Source: JACKJK01 sp046159835 (GTDB lineage: Bacteria; Pseudomonadota; Alphaproteobacteria; Rhizobiales; Tepidamorphaceae). Taken from it: 64,000 nucleotides of DNA. The notes beneath the pieces were generated by a model. That model had not been told where the DNA came from. It ran no database searches and was given only the letters and a program-made list of their open reading frames with translations. The position numbers and the translations under genes are program-made. This document shows, one piece after another, positions 31,026 to 39,282 of this stretch. The stretch spans positions 868,001 to 932,000 of the forward strand of contig NZ_JBJXCY010000002.1 in NCBI RefSeq assembly GCF_046159835.1, in the 5' to 3' direction. Positions within the stretch are counted from its first letter, which is position 1. Each line of letters begins with the position of its first letter.

Positions 31026-31985
31026 TTACAGGTCCTTGCCGATGGCGAGGAACTTGTCCCGGCGCGCTTTTCTCACCGCGCCCGCGTCCATGCCCTCAAA
31101 ACCGGCCAGCGCGTCGGAAATCGCGTCGCCTGTCGCACGGATCGCGGCCGCCCGGTCACGATGCGCACCACCCAGCGGTTCCTCGATGATCGTGTCGATC
31201 ACGCCGAACGACTTCAGGTCCTGCGCCGTCACCTTCATGGCGGTGGCCGCATCTGCCGCGCGCGAAGAATCGCGCCACAGGATCGAGGCAGAGGCTTCCG
31301 GCGAGGCGACGGTGTAGATCGAATGCTCCAGCATCAGCACCTTGTTGGCCGTTGCCAGCGCAACCGCGCCGCCCGAGCCGCCTTCACCGACAATGACGGC
31401 GATGTTGGGCACGCCGAGCGCAAGGCACATCTCGGTCGAGCGTGCGATGGCTTCCGCCTGGCCACGCTCTTCCGCGCCGATGCCGGGATAGGCGCCGGCG
31501 GTATCCACCAGAGCGATGACCGGAAGCGAGAAGCGATCGGCAAGGTCCATCAGGCGCACCGCCTTGCGGTAGCCTTCGGGCCGCGCCATGCCGAAATTGT
31601 GCTTCAGCCGGCTGGCCGTGTCATTGCCCTTCTCGTGGCCGATCACCATCACCGGGTTGCCCTCGAAGCGGCCGATACCGCCGACGATGGCGTGGTCCTC
31701 GGCGAACTTGCGATCGCCGGCAAGCGGCTGGAACTCGGTGATGAGCTGGTCGATGTAGTCGCGCAGGTGGGGCCGGTGCGGGTGGCGGGCCACCTGCGTC
31801 TTCTGCCACGGCGTCAGCTTGGAGTAGATGTCCTTCAGCGCCTGTGCGGACTTCGCTTCCATGCGCGAAATGTCGTCTGAAATCCGAACCGCGTCGTCCT
31901 CGCTGCCGAGCGAGCGAAGTTCGGCGATCTTGCCTTCAAGATCGGCGACCGGTTTTTCGAAGTCCAGGTAAGCCTTGATTCCCAA
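31026..31985 (-). CDS. accA: acetyl-CoA carboxylase carboxyltransferase subunit alpha
   Basis: A 319-aa subunit that, with AccD, transfers carboxyl from carboxybiotin to acetyl-CoA, committing carbon to fatty acids. Family marks: YLDFEKPVADLEGKIAEL at the N-terminus, the GGIGRFEGNPVMVIGHEKG block, VDTAGAYPGIGAEERGQAEA, and IVGEGGSGGAVALATANKVL. Length is normal. The start is TTG at 31985 with GGAGAG about 10 nt upstream. Minus strand, downstream of xerD. Confidence 0.97.
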   Translation of the reverse strand: MGIKAYLDFEKPVADLEGKIAELRSLGSEDDAVRISDDISRMEAKSAQALKDIYSKLTPWQKTQVARHPHRPHLRDYIDQLITEFQPLAGDRKFAEDHAIVGGIGRFEGNPVMVIGHEKGNDTASRLKHNFGMARPEGYRKAVRLMDLADRFSLPVIALVDTAGAYPGIGAEERGQAEAIARSTEMCLALGVPNIAVIVGEGGSGGAVALATANKVLMLEHSIYTVASPEASASILWRDSSRAADAATAMKVTAQDLKSFGVIDTIIEEPLGGAHRDRAAAIRATGDAISDALAGFEGMDAGAVRKARRDKFLAIGKDL

Positions 31986-32132
31986 CTGTGAAACTCTCCC
32001 GCATGGGCCCGGCGGTGTGAGACATGACGCGCTTTTTCAGCAGGCGCCGGTAAGGGCCGCATGGACGGGCGGAAACTGGCGCGGGGTCATGGCCGTGTCA
32101 AGCATGACTGCGCTCGGGCAACGCCTGTTGCG

Positions 32133-33083
32133 TCAGCCGCTCTTGCGGCCACGCGCTCTTGCCGCTGCCGCGAGGGGATGATGGGTGGCGACGGTCTGCT
32201 TCAACCGCTCTTCCAGCACGTGCGTGTAGATCTGCGTGGTGGAAATGTCCGCATGTCCAAGCAGTTTCTGCAGCGCGCGCAGGTCCGCGCCATTGGCGAG
32301 AAGATGGCTCGCGAAGGCGTGCCGCAACACGTGCGGCGAGATCGCGTCGGCATCCAGCCCGGCTGCCGCGCACAACACCTTCAATTCGCGCGCAAACGCC
32401 TGCCGCGTCAGGTAGCCCGACTTGCTTTCGGCCGGAAACAGCCAGCGCGAGTTCTGCTCGGCGCGTGCCGCCACATGGGCCTGCAGCGCCTTCTTGGCCT
32501 GTGCCGACAGCGGCACCATGCGCTCGCGCCCGCCCTTGCCGCGCACGTTCAGCAGGTCACGGTCGGATTTCGCCGCGCTCGCCGGCAATGCGATCAGTTC
32601 CGAGACGCGCAACCCCGTCGCGTAGAGCAGTTCGACGAGACAGTGCATGCGCAACGCCCGCTGCCCCACCCCGGTCCTGGGGTTGGCGTCCGTAGCCGCC
32701 TGCGCCGCCGTCTCCAGCAGCGTTTCCACCTGCGCCTCGCTCATCACCTTCGGCAGCGATGCGGCGCGGCGTGGCGTGTCCTGCCCGTCTGCGGGGTCTG
32801 CGGCGATCACCCCTTCCTCCACCAGAAACCGGAAGAACTGGCGCAGGGCAGACAATTTGCGCGCCGCCGTGCTGGCCGCCATCTGGCGGCTGGCAAGCTG
32901 CGCCATGAAGGCCGTCACGTCGCTGGCATCGACGCTCGCGGGTCCGCGCCCGCGCGACACCGCGAAGGATGCGAACCCGGCCAGGTCGCGGTCATAGGCC
33001 GTAAGTGTGTTGGGGGCTGCGTTGCGCTCGGCGCTCAGCATTTCCAGAAACGCGTCGATCCGGCGTTCCCAGTCGGTTTTCAT
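32133..33083 (-). CDS. xerD: site-specific tyrosine recombinase XerD
   Basis: A 316-aa tyrosine recombinase that, with XerC, resolves chromosome dimers at dif. The N-terminal SAM-like core-binding domain (about 5-95) is followed by the catalytic domain with Arg in ATGLRVSELIAL, HVLRHAFASHLL (HxxR), and the C-terminal GHADISTTQIYTHV with the nucleophilic Tyr. XerD rather than XerC is favoured by the aroK-aroB neighbourhood typical of xerD in alphaproteobacteria. A 48-codon gene ends two bases upstream. Confidence 0.95.
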   Translation of the reverse strand: MKTDWERRIDAFLEMLSAERNAAPNTLTAYDRDLAGFASFAVSRGRGPASVDASDVTAFMAQLASRQMAASTAARKLSALRQFFRFLVEEGVIAADPADGQDTPRRAASLPKVMSEAQVETLLETAAQAATDANPRTGVGQRALRMHCLVELLYATGLRVSELIALPASAAKSDRDLLNVRGKGGRERMVPLSAQAKKALQAHVAARAEQNSRWLFPAESKSGYLTRQAFARELKVLCAAAGLDADAISPHVLRHAFASHLLANGADLRALQKLLGHADISTTQIYTHVLEERLKQTVATHHPLAAAARARGRKSG

Positions 33084-33085
33084 CG

Positions 33086-33232
33086 CTACTCGATCCGCAT
33101 GTCGTCGAGGCGAACCCGCTCGCTGATCTCCGCGGGTTCGTTGTCCACGAAGTTCACCAGCGCGAACATGGTGCCATAGGCCAGTCCGGCGAGGACGGCG
33201 ATCCAGACGACGAGGCGGATAAGCGTCGGCAT
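33086..33232 (-). CDS. small membrane protein upstream of xerD (48 aa)
   Basis: An open frame of 48 codons and a TAG stop, ending two bases before the xerD ATG on the same strand. The translation starts MPTLIRLVVWIAVLAGLAYG: one hydrophobic helix (about 4-28), then a short charged tail rich in Glu and Arg (NEPAEISERVRLDDM). Similar short single-helix proteins (MPTL...LAGL.YG.MFALVNFVEPEP type) occur in the same place in other alphaproteobacteria as far as I recall; some databases call them 'histidine kinase' without basis. Tight spacing suggests coupling with xerD. Function unknown. Confidence 0.75.
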   Translation of the reverse strand: MPTLIRLVVWIAVLAGLAYGTMFALVNFVDNEPAEISERVRLDDMRIE

Positions 33233-33436
33233 GAAGTTATTGGCCCCGTGTTCGCTGCGCGGTTGCCGGTGCGCTTGCGTTCACCGGCGAACGTGGTCGG
33301 CCCTCTTTCAACCATTAAGCGCAGTGATCTGCAAGCGCATCGCCCCTTCGTTGCCTTGTCATTGCGGGGGATCGCCTTTACCAAACCGTGCAAGTGCCCA
33401 CGTGGGCAATCCTCGAGACTTGCGGCAAAGCCTGAA

Positions 33437-34045
33437 GTGAACGACACAAACGACGAATTCGCAGTCCCCACCGACCTCGCGACCGATATCTCCCGGTCGA
33501 TCGGCACCCGCTCCGTGGTGCTCGTGGGGATGATGGGCGCCGGCAAGAGCAGCGTCGGCCGCCGGCTGGCGCAGGCGTTGAAGATGCCCTTCGTCGATGC
33601 CGACCATGAAATCGAGGTCGCGGCGGGCCGCTCCATCCCCGAAATCTTCGCCGAATTCGGCGAGGCGCATTTCCGCGAGGGCGAGTCCCGCGTGATCGCC
33701 CGCCTGCTCGGCAACGGGCCGCAGGTACTGGCGACCGGCGGCGGCGCGATGATGAACGAGGACACCCGTAAGCTGATCGCCGAACATGGCGTGTCGGTGT
33801 GGTTGCGCGCGGATATCGAGGTGCTGATGAAGCGCGTGCGCCGCCGCTCCAACCGCCCGCTGCTCAAGGCCGAAGACCCCGAGGCCGTGATGCGCAAGCT
33901 GCTGGAAGTCCGCGACCCCTTCTATGCAACCGCCGACATCACCGTTGAATCGCGCAACGTGCCGCACGGCGTCGTCGTCTCCGAGATCGCCGAGAAGATC
34001 GACGCCTACCTCAACCGCAACGTCACGAGCGGAGAAAACGTGTGA
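33437..34045 (+). CDS. aroK: shikimate kinase
   Basis: A 202-aa kinase phosphorylating shikimate at O3 in the chorismate pathway. Walker A is VLVGMMGAGKSSVGRRLA; the shikimate-binding Asp and Arg lie in FVDADHEIEVAAG and FGEAHFREGESRVI, then VLATGGGAMM; the lid has RRRSNRPLLK. GTG 33437 gives a length close to the family's; in-frame sequence upstream of it has no homology. The stop overlaps the aroB start by 4 nt (GTGA), the classic aroKB pair. Confidence 0.95.
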   Translation: MNDTNDEFAVPTDLATDISRSIGTRSVVLVGMMGAGKSSVGRRLAQALKMPFVDADHEIEVAAGRSIPEIFAEFGEAHFREGESRVIARLLGNGPQVLATGGGAMMNEDTRKLIAEHGVSVWLRADIEVLMKRVRRRSNRPLLKAEDPEAVMRKLLEVRDPFYATADITVESRNVPHGVVVSEIAEKIDAYLNRNVTSGENV

Positions 34046-35175
34046 CGCAGCAATCTCCATCGACCGTGCGCGTTGAACTGGGCGAGCGCAGCTACGACGT
34101 GGTGATCGGGACCGGCCTGCTCGCCGGTGCAGGTGCGCGCATTGCACAGCTTGCACCCGGCGCGCGCGTCGCCGTCATCGCCGATGAAAACGTCGATGCC
34201 GCGCATGGCGACACGGTGCGTGCCAGCCTCACCGAGGCCGGGATCGGCCATGTCGGGCTGACCGTCCCGCCGGGCGAAGCCACGAAATGCTTTGCCCAGC
34301 TGGAGCGTATTGTCACCTTCCTGCTCGACGCGCGCATCGAGCGCGGTGACCTCGTGCTGGCGCTTGGTGGCGGTGTCGTCGGAGATCTCGCTGGCTTTGC
34401 CGCAGCCGTCACCCGGCGCGGCATGAGCTTCGTGCAGGTTCCGACCTCGCTGCTGGCGCAGGTGGATTCCTCCGTTGGCGGCAAGACCGGCATCGATACC
34501 AGCCACGGCAAGAACCTCGTCGGCGCGTTTCACCAGCCCGCGCTGGTTCTGGCCGATATCGGCGTGCTGAACACCCTGCCCGCGCGGGAGTTTCGCGCCG
34601 GGTACGCGGAAGTCGCAAAATACGGCCTGCTGGGGGATGCGGAATTCTTCGACTGGCTTGAGACAAACCGCGAGGCGCTGTTTGCCGGTGACATGGCCCT
34701 GCGCGCGCAGGCCATCGAAACCTCGTGCCGGGCCAAGGCGCGCATCGTGGCAGCCGATGAGCGCGAAGGCGGCGTGCGCGCCCTGCTCAACCTCGGCCAC
34801 ACCTTCGGCCACGCGCTGGAGGCCGCCACCGGCTATTCCGAGCGGCTGCTGCACGGTGAGGCAATTTCCATCGGCATGGCGCTGGCCTTCGACTTCTCCG
34901 TCGAGACGGCCGGCTGCCCGCCGGACGATGCCGCCCGCGCGATCCTGCACTTCCGCCAGGCCGGCCTGCCGGTCGACATTTCGCAGGTGCCGGGACAACT
35001 GCCGGATGCCGACGGCATTCTCTCGCTCATGTGGCAGGACAAGAAGGTTCAGCGCGGCGCGATGAACCTGGTTCTTGCCCGCGCCATCGGCGATGCCTAT
35101 GTCGCAAAAAACGTCGATCCCGATACATTGCTGGACTTCCTCAAACGGAAAATGTCCGTCGCCGCGGCGAGCTGA
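34042..35175 (+). CDS. aroB: 3-dehydroquinate synthase
   Basis: A 377-aa NAD- and zinc-dependent enzyme converting DAHP to 3-dehydroquinate, step 2 of the shikimate pathway. Marks: GDLVLALGGGVVGDLAGFAA (NAD-binding), QVPTSLLAQVDSSVGGKTGID, EVAKYGLLGD, and the metal-site LLNLGHTFGHALEA and LLHGEAISIGMA histidines. The start is GTG in the overlap with aroK. Followed after 24 bp by the CorC-like gene, so the three may form one transcript. Confidence 0.98.
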   Translation: MTQQSPSTVRVELGERSYDVVIGTGLLAGAGARIAQLAPGARVAVIADENVDAAHGDTVRASLTEAGIGHVGLTVPPGEATKCFAQLERIVTFLLDARIERGDLVLALGGGVVGDLAGFAAAVTRRGMSFVQVPTSLLAQVDSSVGGKTGIDTSHGKNLVGAFHQPALVLADIGVLNTLPAREFRAGYAEVAKYGLLGDAEFFDWLETNREALFAGDMALRAQAIETSCRAKARIVAADEREGGVRALLNLGHTFGHALEAATGYSERLLHGEAISIGMALAFDFSVETAGCPPDDAARAILHFRQAGLPVDISQVPGQLPDADGILSLMWQDKKVQRGAMNLVLARAIGDAYVAKNVDPDTLLDFLKRKMSVAAAS

Positions 35176-35199
35176 CCGCGGCGCGCTCACGGAGCCCCC

Positions 35200-36486
35200 A
35201 TGGCACTGACGCTCACAGCCCTCGCGATCGTGGCCCTGCTGGCCATGTCGGCCTTCTTTTCCGGTTCCGAGACGGCGCTCACCGCCGCCTCGCGCGCCCG
35301 CATGCACTCGATGGAATCGAGGGGCAATTCGCAGGCAGCCATCGTCAACAAGCTGATCAGCGCGCGCGAGCGCCTCATCGGCGCGCTGCTGCTTGGCAAC
35401 AACCTCGTCAACATCCTGGCCTCGGCGCTGGCCACGAGCATGTTCCTGTCGCTGTTCGGAGACGCCGGCGTCGCCATCGCGACCCTGGTGATGACCGCGC
35501 TCGTCCTGGTCTTCGCGGAAGTCCTGCCCAAGACCTACGCCATCAACAATTCCGACCGCATGGCACTGTTCGTTGCGCCCTACCTGCGGCGCATCGTGGC
35601 CCTGTTTGGCCCGGTCGCCATGGCGGTGGAGGCCATCGTCGGCGTTTTGCTGCGGATGCTCGGTGCCAACAACTATCAAGAGGACGATGAGTCCAACGCC
35701 CATGACGAGATCCGTGGTGCAATCGACCTGCACACGCTGGAAGGCTCGGTCGTGCGCGAGCACCGCAACATGCTCGGCGGCGTACTCGACCTGAACGAAC
35801 TCGAAGTCTCCGACGTAATGATCCACCGCACGAATATCGAGGCGCTGAACGCGGACGAGACACCGGCCCGGTTGGTGGAACTGGCACTCGCCAGTTCCTA
35901 TTCGCGCCTGCCGTTGTGGCGCGAAACCACCGACAACATCGTCGGCGTGCTGCACGTGAAGAACCTGCTGCGCGCCATCATGGCAGCCGGTGGCAGCTCC
36001 GACGGCATCGACGTGCTCGGCCTCGCCTCGCCGCCTTGGTTCGTGCCCGACACCACCACACTGCACGACCAGCTATCCGCGTTCCTGAAGCGAAAGTCGC
36101 ACTTCGCCGTCGTCGTCGACGAGTACGGCGAGGTGATGGGCCTCATCACGCTGGAAGACATCATCGAGGAAATCGTCGGCGACATCTCCGACGAACACGA
36201 CGTGGTCGTGGCCGGCGTGAAGCCGCAGACCGATGGCTCGGTGAAGGTCGACGGCAACGTCCCTATCCGCGACCTGAACCGCGCCATGGACTGGACCCTG
36301 CCCGACGACGAGGCGACCACCATCGCCGGTCTCGTCATCCACGAGGCACGCCTCATCCCCGAGCCGGGGCAGGCCTTCACCTTCCACGGCTTCCGCTTTG
36401 CGGTGACCGGGCGGGAAAAGAACCGGATCACGTCGCTGCACGTGCGCCGCGCCGACCTTCCCGGCAAGCGCCGCAGCCGCCTCTAG
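35200..36486 (+). CDS. HlyC/CorC family (CNNM/CBS domain) transporter
   Basis: A 428-aa membrane protein. The DUF21/CNNM domain with four hydrophobic segments (about 1-185; SAFFSGSETALTAASRARMH) is followed by paired CBS domains (about 195-320; DVMIHRTNIEAL, VVVDEYGEVMGLITLEDIIEEIVGDI) and a CorC_HlyC FAD-like C-terminal domain (about 335-420). Relatives act in Mg2+/Co2+ export or Na+/Mg2+ exchange; the transported ion here is inference. Third gene of the aroK-aroB run; converges on azlD with a 3-bp gap. Confidence 0.92.
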   Translation: MALTLTALAIVALLAMSAFFSGSETALTAASRARMHSMESRGNSQAAIVNKLISARERLIGALLLGNNLVNILASALATSMFLSLFGDAGVAIATLVMTALVLVFAEVLPKTYAINNSDRMALFVAPYLRRIVALFGPVAMAVEAIVGVLLRMLGANNYQEDDESNAHDEIRGAIDLHTLEGSVVREHRNMLGGVLDLNELEVSDVMIHRTNIEALNADETPARLVELALASSYSRLPLWRETTDNIVGVLHVKNLLRAIMAAGGSSDGIDVLGLASPPWFVPDTTTLHDQLSAFLKRKSHFAVVVDEYGEVMGLITLEDIIEEIVGDISDEHDVVVAGVKPQTDGSVKVDGNVPIRDLNRAMDWTLPDDEATTIAGLVIHEARLIPEPGQAFTFHGFRFAVTGREKNRITSLHVRRADLPGKRRSRL

Positions 36487-36489
36487 CGT

Positions 36490-36792
36490 TCAGACCGCCC
36501 CTGTCAGCAGTTGCAGGCCGATGAAGGCGGCAAGCCCCGCCGCCATCGTCACCGGCACGTTGCGCGTCACCCATGCAACGCCGGCGGCAACAATCGCGGC
36601 GAGCCATCCGACAGGCTCGGCATTGGCGAGCGACGACCCGACGAGCGCGACCACGATGAGACCCGGCAGGTCTTCCAATAGCGGTGCAAAGCGCGACCGG
36701 CTCACGCGCTCGCCGATCATCATCCCGGCATAGCGCATGGCGAAGGTCGCAACCGCGAGGCCGGCGATCAGGATCCATTGCGTGGAGGTCAA
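36490..36792 (-). CDS. azlD: AzlD family branched-chain amino acid transport protein
   Basis: A 100-aa membrane protein with three to four hydrophobic segments and the AzlD marks FAMRYAGM, LPGLIVVALVGSSLA and AWVTRNVPVTMAAGL. It pairs with AzlC in export of branched-chain amino acids. The start is probably TTG at 36792, 11 nt after the azlC stop, with GGGGC upstream; a longer frame exists in the same phase but overlaps azlC and is Arg-rich and unlike the family. Confidence 0.85.
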   Translation of the reverse strand: MTSTQWILIAGLAVATFAMRYAGMMIGERVSRSRFAPLLEDLPGLIVVALVGSSLANAEPVGWLAAIVAAGVAWVTRNVPVTMAAGLAAFIGLQLLTGAV

Positions 36793-36803
36793 GCAGCCAG
36801 CCC

Positions 36804-37529
36804 CTATCTGCGTACGAGAACACCGGCGACCAGGCCAAAGATCGCGGACACCACGATGGCCTGCGCCGGCGGCAAGCCGACCCGGACCAGTGCCACGGCC
36901 AGCACGAATGTCACCGCCCACGGAACCAGCCCGGCGAGGCGGGCCGGGACCATGCCGCGTGCCATGGCGATGAAGGCTGCGGTGAAGGCGAACCCGAGCC
37001 CCCATTTCTCAAGGTCCGGCAAGGTTGCCCCCAGCCACGCGCCGAGCGACGTCGAAACCGTCCACGTGACCAGCATCACCAGCCCCGAGCCGATCAGGAA
37101 ATCGGGATCGAGATCGCTGTCTCCATCGCGGCGGGACATGGCGAGCGCCCAGTTCTCGTCCGACGTGACGTGCAGTGCGAACAGCCGGCGCCACAGCGGA
37201 AGTGCCCTTAGCACCCGCGAAACCGACGCCGTGATCCCGAGGTAGCGAAGGTTCATGATGGCGCCCGCGAAGACCGCGCCGAGAAGGCCGCTACCGGCTG
37301 CGAACTGGTCTACCGCAACGATCTGCGACGTGCCCGCGTGAACGCTCGTGCTCATCAGGCCGACACCCCACCACGGAAAGCCGACCTGGGCTGCGAGCAC
37401 GCCGAAGGCCAGCCCGTACAGCGCCGCGCCGAATGCCAGCGGGAGAATCGAAATCATGCCCTGCTTCATGGCAGGCAAGCTATCGCGCAGCCATTGCCCG
37501 CAGAAGCGCAAAGGAAGAGCAAAGGACAT
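36804..37529 (-). CDS. azlC: AzlC family ABC-independent branched-chain amino acid permease
   Basis: A 241-aa inner-membrane protein with about six helices. Family marks are LPLAFGAALYGLAFGVLAAQVG, the STSVHAGTSQIVAVDQFAAG loop, and MNLRYLGITASVSRVL. With the small AzlD partner it forms an exporter of branched-chain amino acids or analogues. Minus strand; azlD follows at 11 nt. Confidence 0.93.
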   Translation of the reverse strand: MSFALPLRFCGQWLRDSLPAMKQGMISILPLAFGAALYGLAFGVLAAQVGFPWWGVGLMSTSVHAGTSQIVAVDQFAAGSGLLGAVFAGAIMNLRYLGITASVSRVLRALPLWRRLFALHVTSDENWALAMSRRDGDSDLDPDFLIGSGLVMLVTWTVSTSLGAWLGATLPDLEKWGLGFAFTAAFIAMARGMVPARLAGLVPWAVTFVLAVALVRVGLPPAQAIVVSAIFGLVAGVLVRR

Positions 37530-37590
37530 GACGCAGCGGCAGTGCGGACTGACACGGTTGAGAGCGCGGGCGGCAGGGTTTCAAGGGTTC

Positions 37591-37609
37591 TGTTCTCGAT
37601 AACGGAACA
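37591..37609. promoter_or_regulatory. inverted repeat upstream of DoxX gene (possible operator)
   Basis: TGTTC and GAACA half-sites separated by 9 nt, in the 188-bp region between divergent azlC and the DoxX gene. The arms are short and no cognate regulator gene is nearby, so the call is weak. Confidence 0.3.
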
Positions 37610-37717
37610 ATCAGTCTCCAATTAAGTGACTAACGTCCGATTTGGAAAACAATAAATGTGGCTCGCTGACGCTCAAGACCGGCACCCCGCCCGGTCCGTC
37701 ATCGAAGGAATGAAACC

Positions 37718-38161
37718 ATGATCGACACCCGCCTCGCGCCCTACGGTGCCCTGGTGCTGCGCGTTGCGCTCGGCGCCATGTTCATTGCTCACGGCCTGCT
37801 CAAGGTCATCGTCTTCACGATCCCCGGAACCGTCGCCTTCTTCGGCAGCCTCGGCTACCCGGCGATCTTCGCCTACCTGACGATCGCAGCCGAACTCTTC
37901 GGCGGCGTCATGCTGATCGCCGGCATCGCACCGCGTCTCGTCTCGCTGGCGCTGGTTCCCGTGCTGATCGGCGCGATGCTCGTCCACGTGCCGAACGGCT
38001 GGCTCTTCACCGCCGAGAACGGCGGTTGGGAATACCCGGCCTTCCTCGTGGTCGCAGCCGTGACGCAGTTCTTGGTCGGGGATGGCGCGGCAACGCTCGT
38101 GCGCTCCGAGAAGCTGGTCCCGGCGATTGCACCGGGCAGCACGCAGGCCGTCCGCGCCTGA
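37718..38161 (+). CDS. DoxX family membrane protein
   Basis: A 147-aa protein with four hydrophobic helices and the DoxX pattern: YGALVLRVALGAMFIAHGLLKV, the GYPAIFAYLTIAAELFGGVML segment, and VPNGWLFTAENGGWEYPAFLVVAA. Relatives are linked to redox or thiosulfate:quinone functions, but no specific role is assigned. Divergent from azlCD, convergent with bolA (10-bp gap). Confidence 0.9.
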   Translation: MIDTRLAPYGALVLRVALGAMFIAHGLLKVIVFTIPGTVAFFGSLGYPAIFAYLTIAAELFGGVMLIAGIAPRLVSLALVPVLIGAMLVHVPNGWLFTAENGGWEYPAFLVVAAVTQFLVGDGAATLVRSEKLVPAIAPGSTQAVRA

Positions 38162-38171
38162 GGCTGAACCC

Positions 38172-38438
38172 TCAGCCCTCCGGATGCGCCTTGATGGCGA
38201 GTGCGTGAACCGGATTGCCTATCAGTTCATCGAGAGCCGCGTTGACCATCCTGTGCTGGTCGACGCGGCTTTTGCCGTTGAAGGCCGCCGATCTGATCGT
38301 CACGCGAAAATGTGTTTCGCCACCTTCGCGCCAGCCGCCGTGCCCCTCGTGCAGATGAGATTCGTCCTCGACATTCAGCTCGCTCGGCTCAAAGGCCGCG
38401 CGCAGGCGCGTTTCGATCTCGTTGCGGATGGCGGTCAT
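38172..38438 (-). CDS. bolA: BolA family protein
   Basis: An 88-aa BolA protein. From ATG 38438 (MTAIRNEIETRLRAAF) it contains DESHLHEGHGGWREGGETHFRV and the VDQHRMVNAALDELIG helix-turn-helix-like end, both typical. BolA proteins pair with monothiol glutaredoxins around an Fe-S cluster. It is divergent from the J-domain gene across 101 bp, an arrangement seen in other alphaproteobacteria beside cobST. Confidence 0.95.
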   Translation of the reverse strand: MTAIRNEIETRLRAAFEPSELNVEDESHLHEGHGGWREGGETHFRVTIRSAAFNGKSRVDQHRMVNAALDELIGNPVHALAIKAHPEG

Positions 38439-38539
38439 GTGTCTTCCGGCGTTGTTGAAGCCAACCGGGCCAAGTAGCGCAATCATCGTTGTCGCGCCAG
38501 CCTTGTTTGCGCCGTTCGCCCTACCCATAATCACCGGCG

Positions 38540-39160
38540 ATGAAACGCAATTCAAAACTCTTCGACACGATCAAGGTTCAGAAGACCAAGCGCCGCTCCA
38601 AGCCCGAGCCGGTCTCCGATGCCCCGATCTGTGATCACCCGTCCTGCGCCCAGCCCGGTCCCCACCGGGCGCCAAAGGGTCGTGGCCGCGAAGGCGAATT
38701 TTACAATTTCTGCCTCGACCACGTGCGCGAATACAACAAGTCCTACAACTACTTCACCGGCATGGCCTCCGACGATGTCGCCGCCTACCAGCGCGATTCC
38801 GCGACCGGCCACCGCCCGACCTGGAAGATGGGACAGAACGCCGCCAAGCCGAAGACGGGGCGCGCGCCGCGCACCGGGCGCTTCTCGGTGGACGACCCCT
38901 TCGAGGTGTTCGAGAACGAGCCGGACGGGCCGGCGCCGGCCCCCGGGGCACAGCGTCGCACGGTGCTGGCCGCCCACAGGCGCGCCTTCGAAACGCTGGA
39001 CCTCGACGAAGAGGCTGAGCGCACCGAGATCCGCTCCAAGTTCAAGGCGCTGGTGAAGCGCCACCACCCGGATGTCAACGGCGGCGACCGCTCCGGCGAG
39101 CACCGCTTGCGCGAGATCATCCAAGCCTACAATACGCTCAAGTCCGCTGGTTTCTGCTGA
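38540..39160 (+). CDS. C-terminal J-domain protein
   Basis: A 206-aa cytoplasmic protein. The N-terminal half has a Cys/His-containing segment (ICDHPSCAQPGPHRAPKG, then EGEFYNFCLDHVREYNKSYNYF), a family-specific, possibly metal-binding region. The J domain is at the very C-terminus (about 140-206), with the HPD motif in FKALVKRHHPDVNGG. It should stimulate an Hsp70; the client is unknown. The placement beside bolA and cobST is conserved in alphaproteobacteria. Confidence 0.92.
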   Translation: MKRNSKLFDTIKVQKTKRRSKPEPVSDAPICDHPSCAQPGPHRAPKGRGREGEFYNFCLDHVREYNKSYNYFTGMASDDVAAYQRDSATGHRPTWKMGQNAAKPKTGRAPRTGRFSVDDPFEVFENEPDGPAPAPGAQRRTVLAAHRRAFETLDLDEEAERTEIRSKFKALVKRHHPDVNGGDRSGEHRLREIIQAYNTLKSAGFC

Positions 39161-39282
39161 CCGGATTCTTTAAGGTCCGGATTCAGCGAGTGTCTTGGCG
39201 CATGGCAACGGGCTTGCCGCAGGCGCATCTCCAACACATTTCCGGCGCACCAAGGGTGCCCAACCGACAGGGACGATGACGA

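Noticed and set aside
34006..36066. 686-codon open frame on the minus strand across aroB and the CorC-like gene
   Set aside because: It spans two well-supported plus-strand genes and has no recognisable domain.
36793..37005. upstream extension of the azlD frame inside azlC
   Set aside because: It overlaps azlC by about 200 bp and is Arg/Gly-rich; the family homology starts at the TTG at 36792.
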